A stretch of 64,000 bases of DNA from Calocera cornea HHB12733. Its lineage: Eukaryota; Basidiomycota; Dacrymycetes; Dacrymycetales; Dacrymycetaceae. Below the pieces are notes generated by a model, which was not told where the DNA came from, made no database searches, and saw only the letters and a list, made by a program, of their open reading frames with translations. The DNA lies in the NCBI GenBank assembly GCA_001632435.1, contig KV423941.1, positions 130,246 to 194,245 of the forward strand. The letters are read 5' to 3'. The position numbers and the translations under genes are program-made. Below, piece after piece: positions 12,029 through 24,458 of this stretch (position 1 is the stretch's first letter; each line of letters opens with the position of its first letter).

Positions 12029-12817
12029 ATCGATAGACAAAGCCGAAGACAACTGCAAGCAAGACCAAGATGTAGAAGAGCTAGACGGAGACGGCGACGA
12101 GCTAGACGATGACGATGACGAGCTGGACGATGACGATGACGATGACGATGACGGCCAACAGCAAGACAAAGGAAGATGCAATAGCAAGGACGAGCTCAAG
12201 AATGCCGACTTTCGACTGAGAAGCGGGCGGGTGGATCCTGGTCCAGGAGTAGACGGTAGATGTATGCGGTAGTACAAGACTCGGAGGCGACGACTGAGAG
12301 CGTGGTGGTTTGATGACAAGTCGTAAGAGCCAGTTGTACGCTAGGAGGAGTTATAAGTCTGCGAAGCCAGGTCCGTGCGCTACTAGTAGCATACAGCTTG
12401 TTTCGTATCTTGTTCTCCTAATCCAAGTGATGACTCAACGCGGTGGTTCGGAATAAAGGGGAAGAAGAGCTTCTCTCGCATCACGCAGAATAGGAGTAAC
12501 CGGTCACGAAAGAGCACGTGATTGTAACGTTGACAGACCATTGTGGAGGAGAGGCGACTCATCGGTTTCTGCTTCCGCTGCGTGGTCGCCGAGGTCCCCT
12601 AGGTACGCCCCGGAAGCAAATCGGCAAGCTTGTTCACCACCGGTTCGTATTGTGCGTGCTCGTCGTCATTGCCGTTCTGGGCGTCGTCGAACGCGTCTCC
12701 CTCCTCCTCTCCTTCGTCATTCAGCTTGTCTTTTCCCCTGTCATCTCTCCGCATCTTTTCAAGTCCGATCAAGAAACAATACACCCCATCACACCCTCTT
12801 CTGCCCAAATACCCAGC
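12029..12817. promoter_or_regulatory. Divergent intergenic region with GAT/GAC low-complexity tract
   Basis: The stretch at about 12080-12160 is a GAT/GAC-rich simple sequence that is open in several frames (poly-Asp on plus, poly-Ser on minus). It lies just upstream of the 498-aa gene. A CACGTG E-box-like hexamer occurs near 12513. No gene is supported between the two start codons. Confidence 0.4.
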
Positions 12818-14438
12818 ATGGCCGCCCCTTCCGATTCGCTCGCTAACGCTCTCCGTTCTCTCGTCCGCCTGCCCCAGATTAGCGGCCTCCTCGACATGGA
12901 TTACAAGGAGGTACGGCTACATCTCTTGTTTCGTCTCTACGCTGAGAATATCTACTGATACTTTGTTTCAGCTCTACAACTACCTTCAAAGCGAGGCTAT
13001 CCTGCGCCTAGGGCTGACTAGTGTCTGGCTGCACCACCTAGAAGTACCGCTCCACTCTCTGGCACAGTATGTCTCATATTTACTGCGCTGAAGCTTTCAC
13101 TCATAGACGTTGAACGCAGTGCCAGGGAAGGCAACAAGATCAAGGGAATACCTTACGCCGATCTGGACGACCAAATTCAGCAAGCCGACGGCCTGTACGA
13201 ATTGCTCCAGGGTGTTCCCGACGACGACGGCGCCATCCAGGTGTTGCAAGGGGGGGACAAAAGCGCTCTCGCCGAAACATTGCTCGTCACCAAGATGGGG
13301 GACGAGGACTCCGGTACGACGCTCATTACCAATTTCTACTCTGCTTTCGGTGCGTCTTCCCGGTTCTCCTTCGTACCAAGCTGTATGCACTTACCTTTGA
13401 CTAGCTTCGGTTATCGGCACGCTCTACACGGCATACAGTTGGGATGAGCTTCATTGGAACATGGCGGTGACCTGCTGGCTAATGGTCAAGGTCTCCCGTT
13501 CACCTCATGAGTACGACTTTCCGAGGATGGCAAGTACGCTCATGATCACCATACCGGACGCCTCCGACCATCAGCCGAGGTTCTTCAATCTGAGAACTTC
13601 GTTCGTCGGCTGGGCAGTCCATGTACGCCGCGATTATACGCCATTGGTGTCGCGCAAGCGCAGTCTTTATCAACGCATACGCTCGCTTTGGAGGCGAGAC
13701 CACATTCCTTTCGCTCACCATCCCTTTCCGTCGGCCAACGCGACCAGCCTAGCACCACCTCAAGCGGACTTGACAATGGCGTCAAGCTCCAGGCCTAAGT
13801 GGATCGCGAGAACACTGCAGCGCGCCGGCCTGCACAAGGCCATTGGTGTCGATCACCAGTTCGGCAAGGTCATGCAGATCTACAACGCAATCAAGGACCG
13901 GCTGCGCGAGGATGCCGACTGGTGGCCAACCACGATGCAGCACGTCAGATACTTCGACGTGTACGAGATTACACAGCTACACATACTCTCGGGTAATTGC
14001 GCAGAGGATACTGCATTCCAAAGGTACGTCCAATGGGAACTATTACAACGCCTCTGCTAATTGTTCCATCGCGAGATTAGGATCGCTACTCTTCTGAATG
14101 CGCCGCCGTCCTGGCTCGTCGATGGGTCCAACTTCTATTTGACTACTGCCTTGATCGATGCGGGGCACGCCATCGTGGAGGAAGCTCGTTTGAAGACAAG
14201 GAAGCCCTTCAATGAGGAGGAGCCGGCGTGGGTGCGAGAACGCATCTGGCAAGCGACCTCCTCGTTTCGCACTCAGGCAGCCGTGCCGATGTGCCTGCTT
14301 TGTTTCCTAACGCTGGCTTTCATCCGTACTGAGCTCGACCCGACCAATAGGTTCAACTACTGGGAACTGGTGGATGGAGCCTACCGCCGCATCCCCAGCC
14401 TCGATATTTGGGCGGTCGCCCATGAACTCAACCTCTGA
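12818..14438 (+). CDS. Hypothetical 464-aa protein
   Basis: Five-exon model: join(12818..12910, 12972..13066, 13120..13349, 13405..14023, 14081..14438), 464 aa, phase-consistent. The start ATG is followed by 'MAAPSDSLANALRSLVRLP'. The protein is globular-looking, with repeated aromatic/hydrophobic stretches such as 'LYTAYSWDELHWNM' and 'DADWWPTTMQHVRYFDVYE', but no domain I recognise. There is no signal peptide and no clear membrane helix. It converges with the F-box gene that ends at 14584, only 145 bp downstream. Being within the accessory island, it may be cargo of a mobile element; that is inference. Confidence 0.6.
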
Positions 14439-14583
14439 TCTAGGCGGTGGACGTCGACGTGTGCCGTTCACCCTTAACCTGAAGCGGGCTGTCATAGTAG
14501 ACATGTAATGATCATGAATGGGATCCCAGATTTTCAGTGTACATTGGCCACTTCCGGAAAACCTTGTCGTTGAGACGGTGACG

Positions 14584-16922
14584 TTACGCGGGCGCTGCCC
14601 TCCCATAGAACCCTAATCTCCGCAAACATCTCATCACCTCCGTTGAAACTGACTCCCCCCCGTTCTCCTTCAAGCCACTTCTCGCTACATTGAAGTCATA
14701 CTTCCACGCCTTGTCCCTTACGAGCGCGTCCCAATCCACAGCACAGCACTGGCACCTCGGGCCGGCACCACGCTTGTGGCCGGCCTTCAGTTCGCGTAAC
14801 CATTGCCCCGGTTCTAAGGTTGATGGCGACGCTTGCCACAAGAAGGCGGGAGAGGCGTGGCGTACATCGCTGAAGAAGACGTATGTGCCATTGGCGAGTC
14901 GGAGCACCATCGAGTACGGCGGCTTCACCGCAATCGGTTTGAAAGGCCCAAGGATATGCAACCCTTGTACGATGATGTGCTTGTAGCCTAACGGCCAAAC
15001 CCCGTACCGCTTCTGCCAGATGGTCCAGTTCAGCCATCCCGATGGCAACGCCTCCTGCGTCTTGCCGGACGAGTCGACGATGTGGACGGCGTCGTCATCG
15101 TCGTTGATCTGCACTTCGTCGTCTGGGTGTTCACTTTGCAGGCGAGCTTTCAGCATCTCGTCCTGCGCCAACTGTCAGGGTCTCATATAATCTGGGATAG
15201 GCCATCCACTTACTAACAAAGTGAGCAGCGATGTCTTCCTCTCCTCATACGCAGGCTCCTGTCTCCTATCGATCACTACGGGAAGACCTTCCCCTCTACG
15301 ATCTGGCAGAAGGTGTATGGCCTCCGGGGAAGGTGTACTCAGGAGAGTCAGGGTGCGACCCCGACAATGACGGACATGCGGATGTCGTCGAAGCCCAGCA
15401 CGTCGGCGTGGGCGAGATCTTCTGTTGGCGACCATATCTCCTCGGTGAACAGCTTAGGAGGATGCATGTTGGAGCCGTTTTCTGGAGTGGAAAAGGAAGT
15501 CATAAGATGCGCCCGGACGAAGGCGCCATCTTGGATCCAGAATCCGTCGAGACCAGCGGAACCGACTACGAGATTTGACAAGCGATGATCTGTCGGGATG
15601 ACGACATGCCCAAGCAACGTCATGACCGGCGGTTTGTTTGCTGCTTTGGGAAAGATCTGCAGGTGCCACTGTCGGATCCAGCCTTGGGACCGCCCCAGAA
15701 TTCCCACGTTGACGACCTTCTCCTTGGTCTTGGCCTGTTGCAGGAAGCACGCCCGCGCATTCCAGTCCCACAGAGCACCGTTCCACAGCATATGTTCGAG
15801 TTCGACTTCGTGCCTGATAGGTACCTCCTTCGTTGACATGAAGCCGTTGCCTTCTGCGTCGAAGTCCTCTACGTCGTAGACATAGACGTAGCGGTCGACG
15901 AGGACGACGAGGTAACCCGCTATGAAGTCGGCGGCTACTATCTTCCCCTGCTGTCCAGTCAGCAACTGTGTCAAATGATTCTGTCACAGACTCACAAGAA
16001 ATGGGGTCCGATTCTTGGCAGGCACTTGGAGATCCAGGTGCGCATGGCTCTTCCAATTGAAAACTTGTAGGCGGCGCTCTGTCTGCCATTCCGTTGTGCA
16101 GCTCCATTCCCCATTAAAAGCAACCGGAGACGTCCCTCCGAAAGTGTCTTCCTGGACCAGTCTCCCCCCGGCCTCATTCAACAGCAGCTTCATCACGGTC
16201 AAAAAGCGAGAGGTGCCCTTCCCTTTGGTTTGGCAGCTAATTTCTAGGAGAAGTCGGTAACAAGAGGGGTGCCTGGGGTCCGCATGCAGCAAGCCTGTAG
16301 ATACATGGTCTGTATGACCATATCGTTGTTTGCCGACAATGCGCAAGTTTGTCACGTATTCTTGAGCAGCTCCGCCTTTGTAGGTCAAGATCCGCAGGAC
16401 GTCGTGTTGAACGACGAAGACGTAACCGTTGGCACAGAAGATCAACTGGAAAGGCTGCTGCGCCAGCGGAACAGATGTAGCCACCAGGCGGGAAGCCGTG
16501 TCGGGCCCTACGGCGGAGCACCTCGACCAAACTCTGGTAGACCGCCAAAGATACTCTCGCACTTGATGTTGAGAATATTGATCGAGGCGCAGCCCAGAAC
16601 TCGGCGCGGCGAAGTAACCATGGAGGACTCCGTCGCGTACGCGTTGCATGATCGCGTCCTGCACGGCCGTCTGCATCAATTTGCACGTCTACCTCATCAA
16701 TCAATCATGTGCTTCTCCGAACCTCTACATGAAACACACCTGAGAAAGGCGCAGCAAATCTCTGTTGCTTAATAACTCCCAAATGGCCCACAGCAGTTCT
16801 GCGGGCAGAGAGAAGATGGCGACATGCTGATTTCGAACGGGATGTAGTCTCGCTACCGAGCTCCGTTCCTTTTGTGGCAGTCTCGGCTCCGCAGTCGTTT
16901 GTCTGAGAGATAACAGTTGCAT
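14584..16922 (-). CDS. F-box protein
   Basis: Proposed exons: complement(join(14584..15171, 15214..15258, 15360..15965, 15996..16688, 16740..16922)), about 704 aa. The 45-nt exon and its flanking 101-bp intron are the weak point; the other junctions are phase-clean. The F-box lies at residues about 35-75: 'FSLPAELLWAIWELLSNRDL' then 'LRLSQTCKLMQTAV', which continues correctly across the first intron. The remainder has strand-rich segments such as 'YVFVVQHDVLRIL' and 'DRYVYVYDVEDFDAEGN', suggesting the beta-propeller-like C-terminal part common in basidiomycete F-box proteins. Such proteins present substrates to SCF ubiquitin ligases via Skp1. The substrate is unknown. Confidence 0.7.
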
Positions 16923-17255
16923 AGCTGGTTTGTGCAGGAGCACGTCAAGTTGAAGTGGCTTCCTCTCCTTTTATCAATGTTCGGATAGGGGGAGGCGGTT
17001 GCGTCTGCACCAGCGCGCCACTCATCCGCTGGCACATGTCGGATGATGATGTAATCACAGCCCTATCCGCACCCAGCGGAAGCAGGATGAAGAGGGTCAC
17101 TACTGCCATCCGACATAAGCCAGCGGACCAAGAGAGGGGTGTAGAGCCGCAACACTTCAATCATAACAAGCATACTTATAGCTTACAGAGTGACATAGCA
17201 CTTCCACTTTCCGCTATCTGTGCCCCTCCGACCGCCTTTCTTCTCAACCCGTCCA
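16923..17255. other. Short intergenic spacer
   Basis: The 333 bp lie between the F-box start and the stop of the upstream minus-strand gene. Plus-strand frames here are non-coding by appearance. It should contain the F-box promoter and the 3' end of the neighbour; no specific motif is seen. Confidence 0.4.
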
Positions 17256-19416
17256 TCACCTTCTCCCTTGCTTGGCCCGTTTCTGTGCTTCGGACCTCTC
17301 ATTCTTTTGCGCTTCCTTCAATCCGGTCAAATCTGGAAGGGCCTGCATAACCATGCGCCAGAGCTCTGGGACTTGCAGTCGCCGAATTTCGGAAGGTGGG
17401 TCCTCAATGGCGTGATCGTCCACGGCGAAATACGACAGCGCCTTCAAGGCCAATGTATTCGTGGCCATGTGGCTGTTCGAACGCTCCATCTCGGCGTGTG
17501 CATGCTGGAAGGAGCGGAAACGTGTAGTGTTATGGCTCCAGGTGGATTCGCGGAAGTTCAACCATCCGATAACATCGGAACAGCGGAAGATGTGTCCAGA
17601 TATCGTAATACTGTTCTGATCCAGGATCCCCAACGCTCTCAAGATGTGCCGCGCTGCAGCCCATCGCTGAAACAGTCGATAAGCAGGCTGGTTGGACGGC
17701 GTCGGAACCGACGACTGTGCCAGAGTGATCCATTTCACCGCGTTAGCGCCGAGACGTCGTTCGGCCTCTCGTTGAAGAATCGCTAGCCTCTCATGTGTAG
17801 CAGGGACTACCGCTGGACAGGCCGGCGGTCGCCGGTCGGCTGTCCCGTCGACTTCATCGTCGCCGTCGGACAACAGAGTCAAGTCTAAAATCGAATCGTC
17901 GGAAGAGTCTTCGTCACTGTCCAGAGCGCCATAGGGAAGAGGAGCGCCACCCAAATAAGGCGAAGGCTGTGGGTGTTATCAGTTACCCAATTCGGAACAT
18001 TGGAGAAGAGAGAGCCCAGATGTACCTGCAATAGCTCACATGTGAGCACAAACAAGGGGCGGCCGGCGGGGAGACCGTTTGTCATGTAGAGGCGCGCCAG
18101 CGCGCCTCTAACATCATTCAGCATCACCGTCGTGAGTTTTGCTTCCATGATGTTGTCGCTCGTGCCCATCTTGACCTTGCCTTTCTGACTTCGACCGTTC
18201 TCTAGTGCATGCCGCACTCTACCCAGATACCAGCCACCAAATTTGGTGCTCCCGGCCACCGAGACTGATTCAGGAACTCGAGACAGCCACAGGCGGTGAT
18301 GACAGTAGCTGGTCCAGTCGATCGATGTCTGAAGCTCTGGTAGCATCGCCTCCCAAAGCGCTCCGAAGGTTGTCCGTACCACGCCCACCTCGACTTCATA
18401 CGTGCCCGGTGGCAAGAACAAGTCCTTGACAATCACTCTCCTCTCTCGGAGTGGATTGCTCACTAGGATAAGAAGCGCTGACACATGCACCTCCTTCTCC
18501 GAAGTGCTGTCCGCTGTACCTCTCATCTTCCCAGACGTATTCCCATGCTCCTTGGTGTCCTGGCTGCCTTCCCCTTCGTTGTCCACCGATTCCTGCTCGG
18601 CCTGGACGTGGATTGATGTCTGATCGACGGCGACGACGTCCTGCTGCACGATGACGTCCTGCTGCACGATGGCGTCCTGCTGCACGATGACGTCCTGCTG
18701 CACGATGGCGTCCTGCTGCACGATGACGTCCTGCTGTACCTCGAGATGTTGCTGGGCTTCCACATGTTGTTGAACGTCGACAAGTGCCTCAGAGGCAGAA
18801 TTCATGTATCTGTCTCGATCGGCTGTGATTCTGCGTGATGCACCGTGGTGTCTTCGATTCTTCGGTAGCAGCTCGTCAGCCGGGCATGGGAGAGTCGGAA
18901 TTCGCTTCTCGGTAGCTTGCGCAATTTTTCGGCGGCGTTGACTCCGCGGAGTCTCAGTCGTGTCTTCCTGGGCGGCGCTTCGCTTCTTTGGTGTGGATAT
19001 TGCTGTCTGGCCGGCCGAGGAATCACCTGTGGTGGGTTGGCTATTGTGCATGTCACGCCGTTCCCTTGTCGGCGAGCTCAAGCCATTTCCTAGATCCAAT
19101 CCCACTTCCAGAAGGGTTTCAATTTCTTCCTGAGAAGACTGAGAGAAGTTTCGTCCTCTGCGCTGTAACTCTTACCTCGTCATTCACGGCTGCTTGCACC
19201 TGAGAGTGAACCGCCTCGTTGGAAGCCTCGACAGTATGTTCCTAAGTGATGAATTCAGTATTGTTGGTTTGCTTTTGTAGGGATCTAATGCCTTACGTTG
19301 AAGGGGATGGGACGACCAGTCGTGGTCAACACTGAGTTGCTGTTGCGTGCCTTGGAATTTTTGACACGCCGCTTGATAGGAGGGGGAGTAGGAAGTGCAC
19401 GGGAACGAAGATGCAT
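17256..19416 (-). CDS. Hypothetical 669-aa protein with 6-aa Q/D tandem repeat
   Basis: Four-exon model: complement(join(17256..17966, 18026..19138, 19176..19241, 19297..19416)), 669 aa, phases exact. The N-terminus is basic ('PTPPPIKRRVKNSKAR', later 'PRSQRRRK'), resembling nuclear targeting. Residues about 170-215 are an in-frame tandem repeat of VQQD(V/A)I encoded by an 18-bp unit (about 18640-18740). A folded region follows: 'LRERRVIVKDLFLPPGTYEV', 'IDWTSYCHHRLWLSRVPES', 'STKFGGWYLGRVRHALE'. The C-terminus has an acidic 'DSDEDSSDDSILDL' and a Lys/Arg/Glu-rich tail. No known family was recognised. It shares repeat style and the downstream phrase 'CELLQ' plus a spliced acceptor architecture with the large gene at 19761. 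Confidence 0.65.
18640..18740 (-). repeat. 18-bp coding tandem repeat
   Basis: The unit, read on plus as GACGTCCTGCTGCACGAT, occurs about five times with one alternating A/G change. On the minus strand it encodes V-Q-Q-D-V/A-I. It lies inside the 669-aa gene and preserves frame. Confidence 0.8.
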
Positions 19417-19760
19417 CCCTGTTCAGGAGCTTCTAGCTTGAGGAGATGAACGGGATGGGTGCGATCGGTCCTGTCCTGCCGTGCTGGGACTTTAAGAAGG
19501 CAAGGAGATAAACGAAAGGGCAAGAACCGTGTAAAGAGGGAGGCCTCCGTGTGTTTCCGCAGCTCCCCTTCCGATTACCGATCAAAGGGAACTGATGCTC
19601 CGGTCCGAAGCAGCGGATGTTATTGTGTCAAAACATTGCAAGTTTCCCGATGCTCCTGGCTCCCAACGGTTGCGCTAAACACGGGGCACCGCACATGCGC
19701 CGAATGTTCCGGTAACACGTGCATCACTAAGTAGCTTAAGAATATTCGATGATCACCGAA
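19417..19760. other. Intergenic spacer
   Basis: The 344 bp lie between two tandem minus-strand genes. No coding frame or motif is supported. It should hold the promoter of the 669-aa gene. Confidence 0.4.
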
Positions 19761-22700
19761 CTATTGACTCCGGTGCCACAGCACGGTTGTGACGGCCCCT
19801 TCTGGAACCACAACCGGCTCGGATTCATTTGCCCTATCCCACGCCTTCTTTTGCCCTGCTTCCATATCCTGACTCGCGAAGCGAGCCGGTATAGATACGA
19901 TTTCGGGTAGATAGATCGCGAGAGATGCTTCATAATTCTCGGAAGTCTTGAGCAAAGTGACGGCGATGTCGTTAGCCTTCTCTACGGCGAGCGCACGCTC
20001 CCTTCGGAAAGACTGTTGACCTTCGAGATCAGCGCGCTGCTCCGTATAAGCGTCGTAGTTGGGATGCAGACGCTCTGAGTCCTTGACCATATATACAGCG
20101 GCTAACAGACTGTCAAAGGGCCAAGGCATGTGCTGCGCTATACCAAAAGTCAGTCAGCACCCCGCAGAGATCTCAGTGACAACGTACCAGGTCCATGTTG
20201 GAGAAGTGCTGGCCGTTGAGGAGCCATCCAAAACTCGAACTTCTTCATCTCAGGATGCTTCTCCATGACGTCCCAGGCGAAAATGACGATTCGATGGAGC
20301 CAGATGAGGGACGTCATCACTTCGCTGTTCGCCAGGTTGCTCCCCAAGTGAACTTGCAACAGCCGAGCTCTCAGCATCAAATGTAGTTGCGTAGTACAGA
20401 TGAATGAATGCCCGCGCACGATCGTGGGGGTAGGCGACCAGACGGCATGTAAAGTACCCAACCGCTGCAGCCTGTCCGCTTCCATAAGCTACTCGATCGG
20501 GCTTAGCACATTGAGTTAGAGACACGTACCAGACATCGCCGACGTTAACAATCACCATCCATGCGCGAACGCGAGGGCTGAGGTCGCTTACGATCCCTCC
20601 TGCAATGTATTCCGTATCTGCAACCTGATCAAACTGTTCTTCCCAAAACATCCACATCTTGCAGCCAGGGGTTCGGAATGCTTGCGAGTGCTCCGTAGCA
20701 GGCAAATCGAGCGGCAAGCCGCATAGGACAAGGATGGCTGCTCCGAGTCCGGCCCAATCAACGTGTCGCCAGGAATACGTGCCACCGGTGTTGAGCATGC
20801 AGAAATTTTCCCCGGAGCTCGTGTTGCCTTTGTAAACTTTGTCCATATTGGAAGTCTGCTGGACGGCGGTGACATGTCCTGCAAGCTGCCTACGGGATAG
20901 TCAGCAAAACAACGCAAATCTAGAGATCTATCACGAACTTGAACCCGGGCACAGGAGTTCTGTGCTGGCTTTCCTCGAGGGACAGCACGTTTAAGGCAAG
21001 ACCCGAATTAGGATATTTGATGGCCATGTCCACGACGTCACCTAGCCGCATATCCGCATACCAGGCCCACTCTTCCTTAGTTATTTGGGGCAGCTTAGCA
21101 AACAGTTTGGCATTCAGTTTTGAGTATACTGTCGAACGGTCAGAGCAAGCACAGAACGAGGCATCAGGGACAGCATACCCAGACCCCGCATCGGCGCGTC
21201 AAGATCATGCCACTTCCCAATGCTCTCTTTGCTCCACTCCAACTCGGGTTGTTCATCTTGCCCGACAACGAATATGTGGAACTTTGCAGCGATTTGCTGC
21301 AACTGCCAGGCGCTCAGCGAATCGACATGCTGCGCAGTCAGAAAGGCGACTGGCCCTTCTCGTACGACATCTGTTGGAATGAAAGGGACAGATGGCCACT
21401 TCTTGAAGAAATCCGGGTCTCCTGGTGTCGCAGGCTCCGGAGGCGTTATTACAGTCAGATGAGGAAGCATTCTTCTGATGTCTTCTCTGATTGAATGCTG
21501 TAAACAACGCTTAGCGTCGCACCCGAAATCATGTTGAGAGACGTACATTTGAACACGGATTAGAGTCATTGTCCCCACCTTGCGTGCTCTCGTCGTCTAG
21601 TTTGATAGGAAAAGGGACTGAGATGGTTTTAGTGTCATCTGTGGTCTTGAGATTGAAGATCTCGTATTGTGCCTCCTGCAAGGAAGTGAGCCATCCGATG
21701 CAAACCATCAGAGAACGATGCTGACGTTCTCAGGAGGGCAACCAGACCATATACCATCCACCTCTATACTCTCGTCCTCCATGATCTCTCCTTTGAATAA
21801 GATATCCTCATGCACGTTGCCTTCGTCGTCCTTCGTGCGCTGCGCATGCTTCAGCATGGTCAAGAAAACGATCTCAGCGTCGTCCTCCTGTTCATGCCCA
21901 TTCTGAACATCCTATTCATTGATTCAGTACAACAAAATGATGACGGCAAAAAGGATCCGACCTTGACATACAGCTGAGACGCAAAAACCTTTATATCCGT
22001 CGATAGAGCCCCATGACGCTCCTCGGGAGAAAGATCAGAACCCAAATGCGCGTATCGAATGAGCTTGTCCTGCCCGAGATCTTCGATCAGAGGAATCCTC
22101 TGCTGATAATGGTCTTGCTTGAAGGATTCACCGCCGAGCTCTATGGAATTGACCGTGTCTTCGTCATCTTGGGCGTAGACTTCTACGTCTGCGTGCCGCT
22201 CACTCATCGCGGTCCCGCCCTGGCCCCTACGGCGCTTACGTGAAGCAGCAGACTTTGATGACCGAGAAGACCATTTACGCTTGGTATGGGGAGGCGCCGA
22301 TCCCAAGGGCACATCAGTTGGAGGGACGGTAGATGGTAGCATCGCCTTGTTCTGTAGCCGAGCAGAATGTCTGAAAGCCCCAGTTGCCGAAGCCTCCCTC
22401 GACGTTACCAGAGCGTCACGGCCTTTCTTGGTGAAGCCAACTTCCGGACCAGCCGTCGATCCAGCATCGGAGGAATGCGCGAGATGGAGTGAGTCTGACT
22501 CCGAGCTATGAGATGCTGGCGAAACACCTGTTTCGAAGGTCTCAGGAGTCTCGCTCATGCGCCGAGATTCGACCTCTTCCGACCGGTCAGAGCCCTGAGT
22601 ATCTTTATGCGAGGGCATGACGTCGAGCTGCATGCCGTCGACATTGAGCTGCGAGCCGGCGACGTTGAGCTGCATGCCGTCGACGTCCTCATGCATGCCG

Positions 22701-24388
22701 TCGACGTCTAGCTGCATGTCGACGACTTGTTGTACGATGCTTCGGAGACCGTGCTGCTCGACGTCTTTTTGCTGCTCTGCACTGTCGTCGTCTTCCGTGT
22801 CAGATGCTTGCGTTGGACGGCGGTCTGGGCACGAGGCAAACACATCGAGACTCTGCTGGTCCACGGGGCCAAGCCCAAGGTCCAAATCGTGATTCCGAGA
22901 GGGCGTCCACAATTCTGCCCTGCCTTCTCCAGATGGCGGGGTAGACACCAGCGATGTTGAGCTGGAAATGCGCTCCGCTTTCTTCTGAGCAGATTGTTGC
23001 GGCAAAGCCTCGTGAACCGCACGAAGGGTCAACAGGACACGCGGCACCGGCTTCCCATCCGTTGTTTGGTGGCAGATTGGATACACTCGGGAGTGACGAT
23101 CTTTGGGGATGAGCCGGTTTTGGACGATATTCCACTCGCACATCCTCTCGTAGACCAGGCGCACCTTGGCCGTCTCGCGAGTCGGCCCTCGGGAGGGAAG
23201 CGGATTGCACGCAAAATCGCCGCCCAGCTTCCAGATGATCTGCTCTGCTCGCTGAGCGCCCCACGTGGACGGGTCGGATGCATCAAAGGGCACTTCGTGG
23301 CCGTGGGCAGTGTGACGCTATCATTCTTGTTAGTGCGGTACAGGATATTGGTGTTGAGCAGTTACCTGAGGAGGGACGTGAAGCCCTATGTCATGCTTGT
23401 AAAGCAGACAATCGGTCAGATTGCAGAGAGACGAGAACCATGCTGAGAGATACAGATTCGTCAAGATGGTACACTTGGCGAACATCGGCTCCAAGAACCC
23501 CTTGGGAAGAACAGGAATACCGTGTTTCCCCAAAGTCACGTCCTTAGATCCATTGTTGTTAGCGACAAGTAGCACTAATAATGAACGGTCGCATACCGAA
23601 AACAGGCGAATCGAAGCTCCCAGCATCTCCGCGTTGGCCATCAGATAGCCTATCGACGTCCGTTGACCTGTCGCCAGTGCATCATGAGCCAGCGCCAGTG
23701 CGCTGTTGTCGTTGTCGACTGTCTCGGAGAGCTCGACGTCTTGATCTAAAGACTCTTGGTACTTGTCCCTTAATTCCTCCATGTGGTTCGCGAAGTTGTT
23801 GACGACCTTAACGATCTTCCTGCATTTGGCGTTGGTCGTGTTGTGTCGTTCGTGTTGCTTGAATAAGTCGTGCTCAATGTTGAGATTCCGGGCAAGCAAA
23901 GTGGAAGGTAGACTCTCGGGCCCCAGCGTGGGATACGGGAATGGCAATTTAAGATATGCCCACTTCAGGCGATCGCAAGCAAGGCGGAGAGCTTGAACAT
24001 GACGCCATCCATGCTCAATCTTCACAGCTAACTTGCCCCCAAGCACTGAATACTGGTCGAGTTCCATTGATTGTTGAAGCAGAATCGGGTCGCAGGCAAC
24101 GGATTCGATCCATCGGTCCGTGAGCGCCTCGATCCGGGTCAAAGCCGATTGCAATAGAAGAGGGAGGTGACCAAGCGAGTCCCCCACAAAGCGTAGATGG
24201 AGAGGAATGAGAAACTTCTCGCGCAGCTTTTCGACGTTAACTTGGAAGTTGAGCTGCTCCATTGTGACCGCCAGGCCAGTTGTTTCTGCTCGCCGGAGCA
24301 GCAAGACGATGACAGGAACGCCGACGAGGACGCCGACGCCGAAGTGAGGTAGGACCCTGAGCAAGATTAGATCCCGCACACGCGACAT
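19761..24388 (-). CDS. Large multi-exon protein with N-terminal membrane helix, LNVDG repeats and JmjC-like HxD segment
   Basis: The start ATG at 24388 gives 'MSRVRDLILLRVLPHFGVGV', one membrane helix near the N-terminus. Clean exons are 23597..24388, 23366..23542 and 21962..23317. Further exons are near 21.7-21.95 kb ('DVQNGHEQEDDAEIVFLTML'), 21.55-21.67, 21.17-21.5, 20.93-21.13, 20.3-20.9 and 20.18-20.3, with the last one ending at 19761; their edges are approximate. Order: membrane helix; alpha-helical/coiled-coil part; acidic low-complexity region with a 7-aa repeat ('MQLNVDG', about 22620-22735); basic 'RKRRRGQ'; then 'NTGGTYSWRHVDWAGLGAA' and 'KMWMFWEE' (about 20.6-20.8 kb). That HxD followed by a KxW strand resembles the JmjC/cupin Fe(II)-2OG fold. 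No second iron-binding His was pinned down. Starts 71 bp after the integrase stop. Function unknown; the JmjC call is tentative. Confidence 0.55.
22617..22735 (-). repeat. 21-bp coding repeat (MQLNVDG type)
   Basis: About five degenerate copies of a 21-bp unit containing GTCGAC and GAGCTGCAT on the plus strand. It encodes variants of M-Q-L-N/D-V-D-G on the minus strand, inside the large gene. It aligns in the same orientation with the 27-bp repeat at 26.5 kb. Confidence 0.65.
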
Positions 24389-24458
24389 GGCTGTTACTTC
24401 CGGATGACCCCTAGGTGTCGTGCGGAACTTTATGATTAGAAGTTCTAAATTAGCACAA

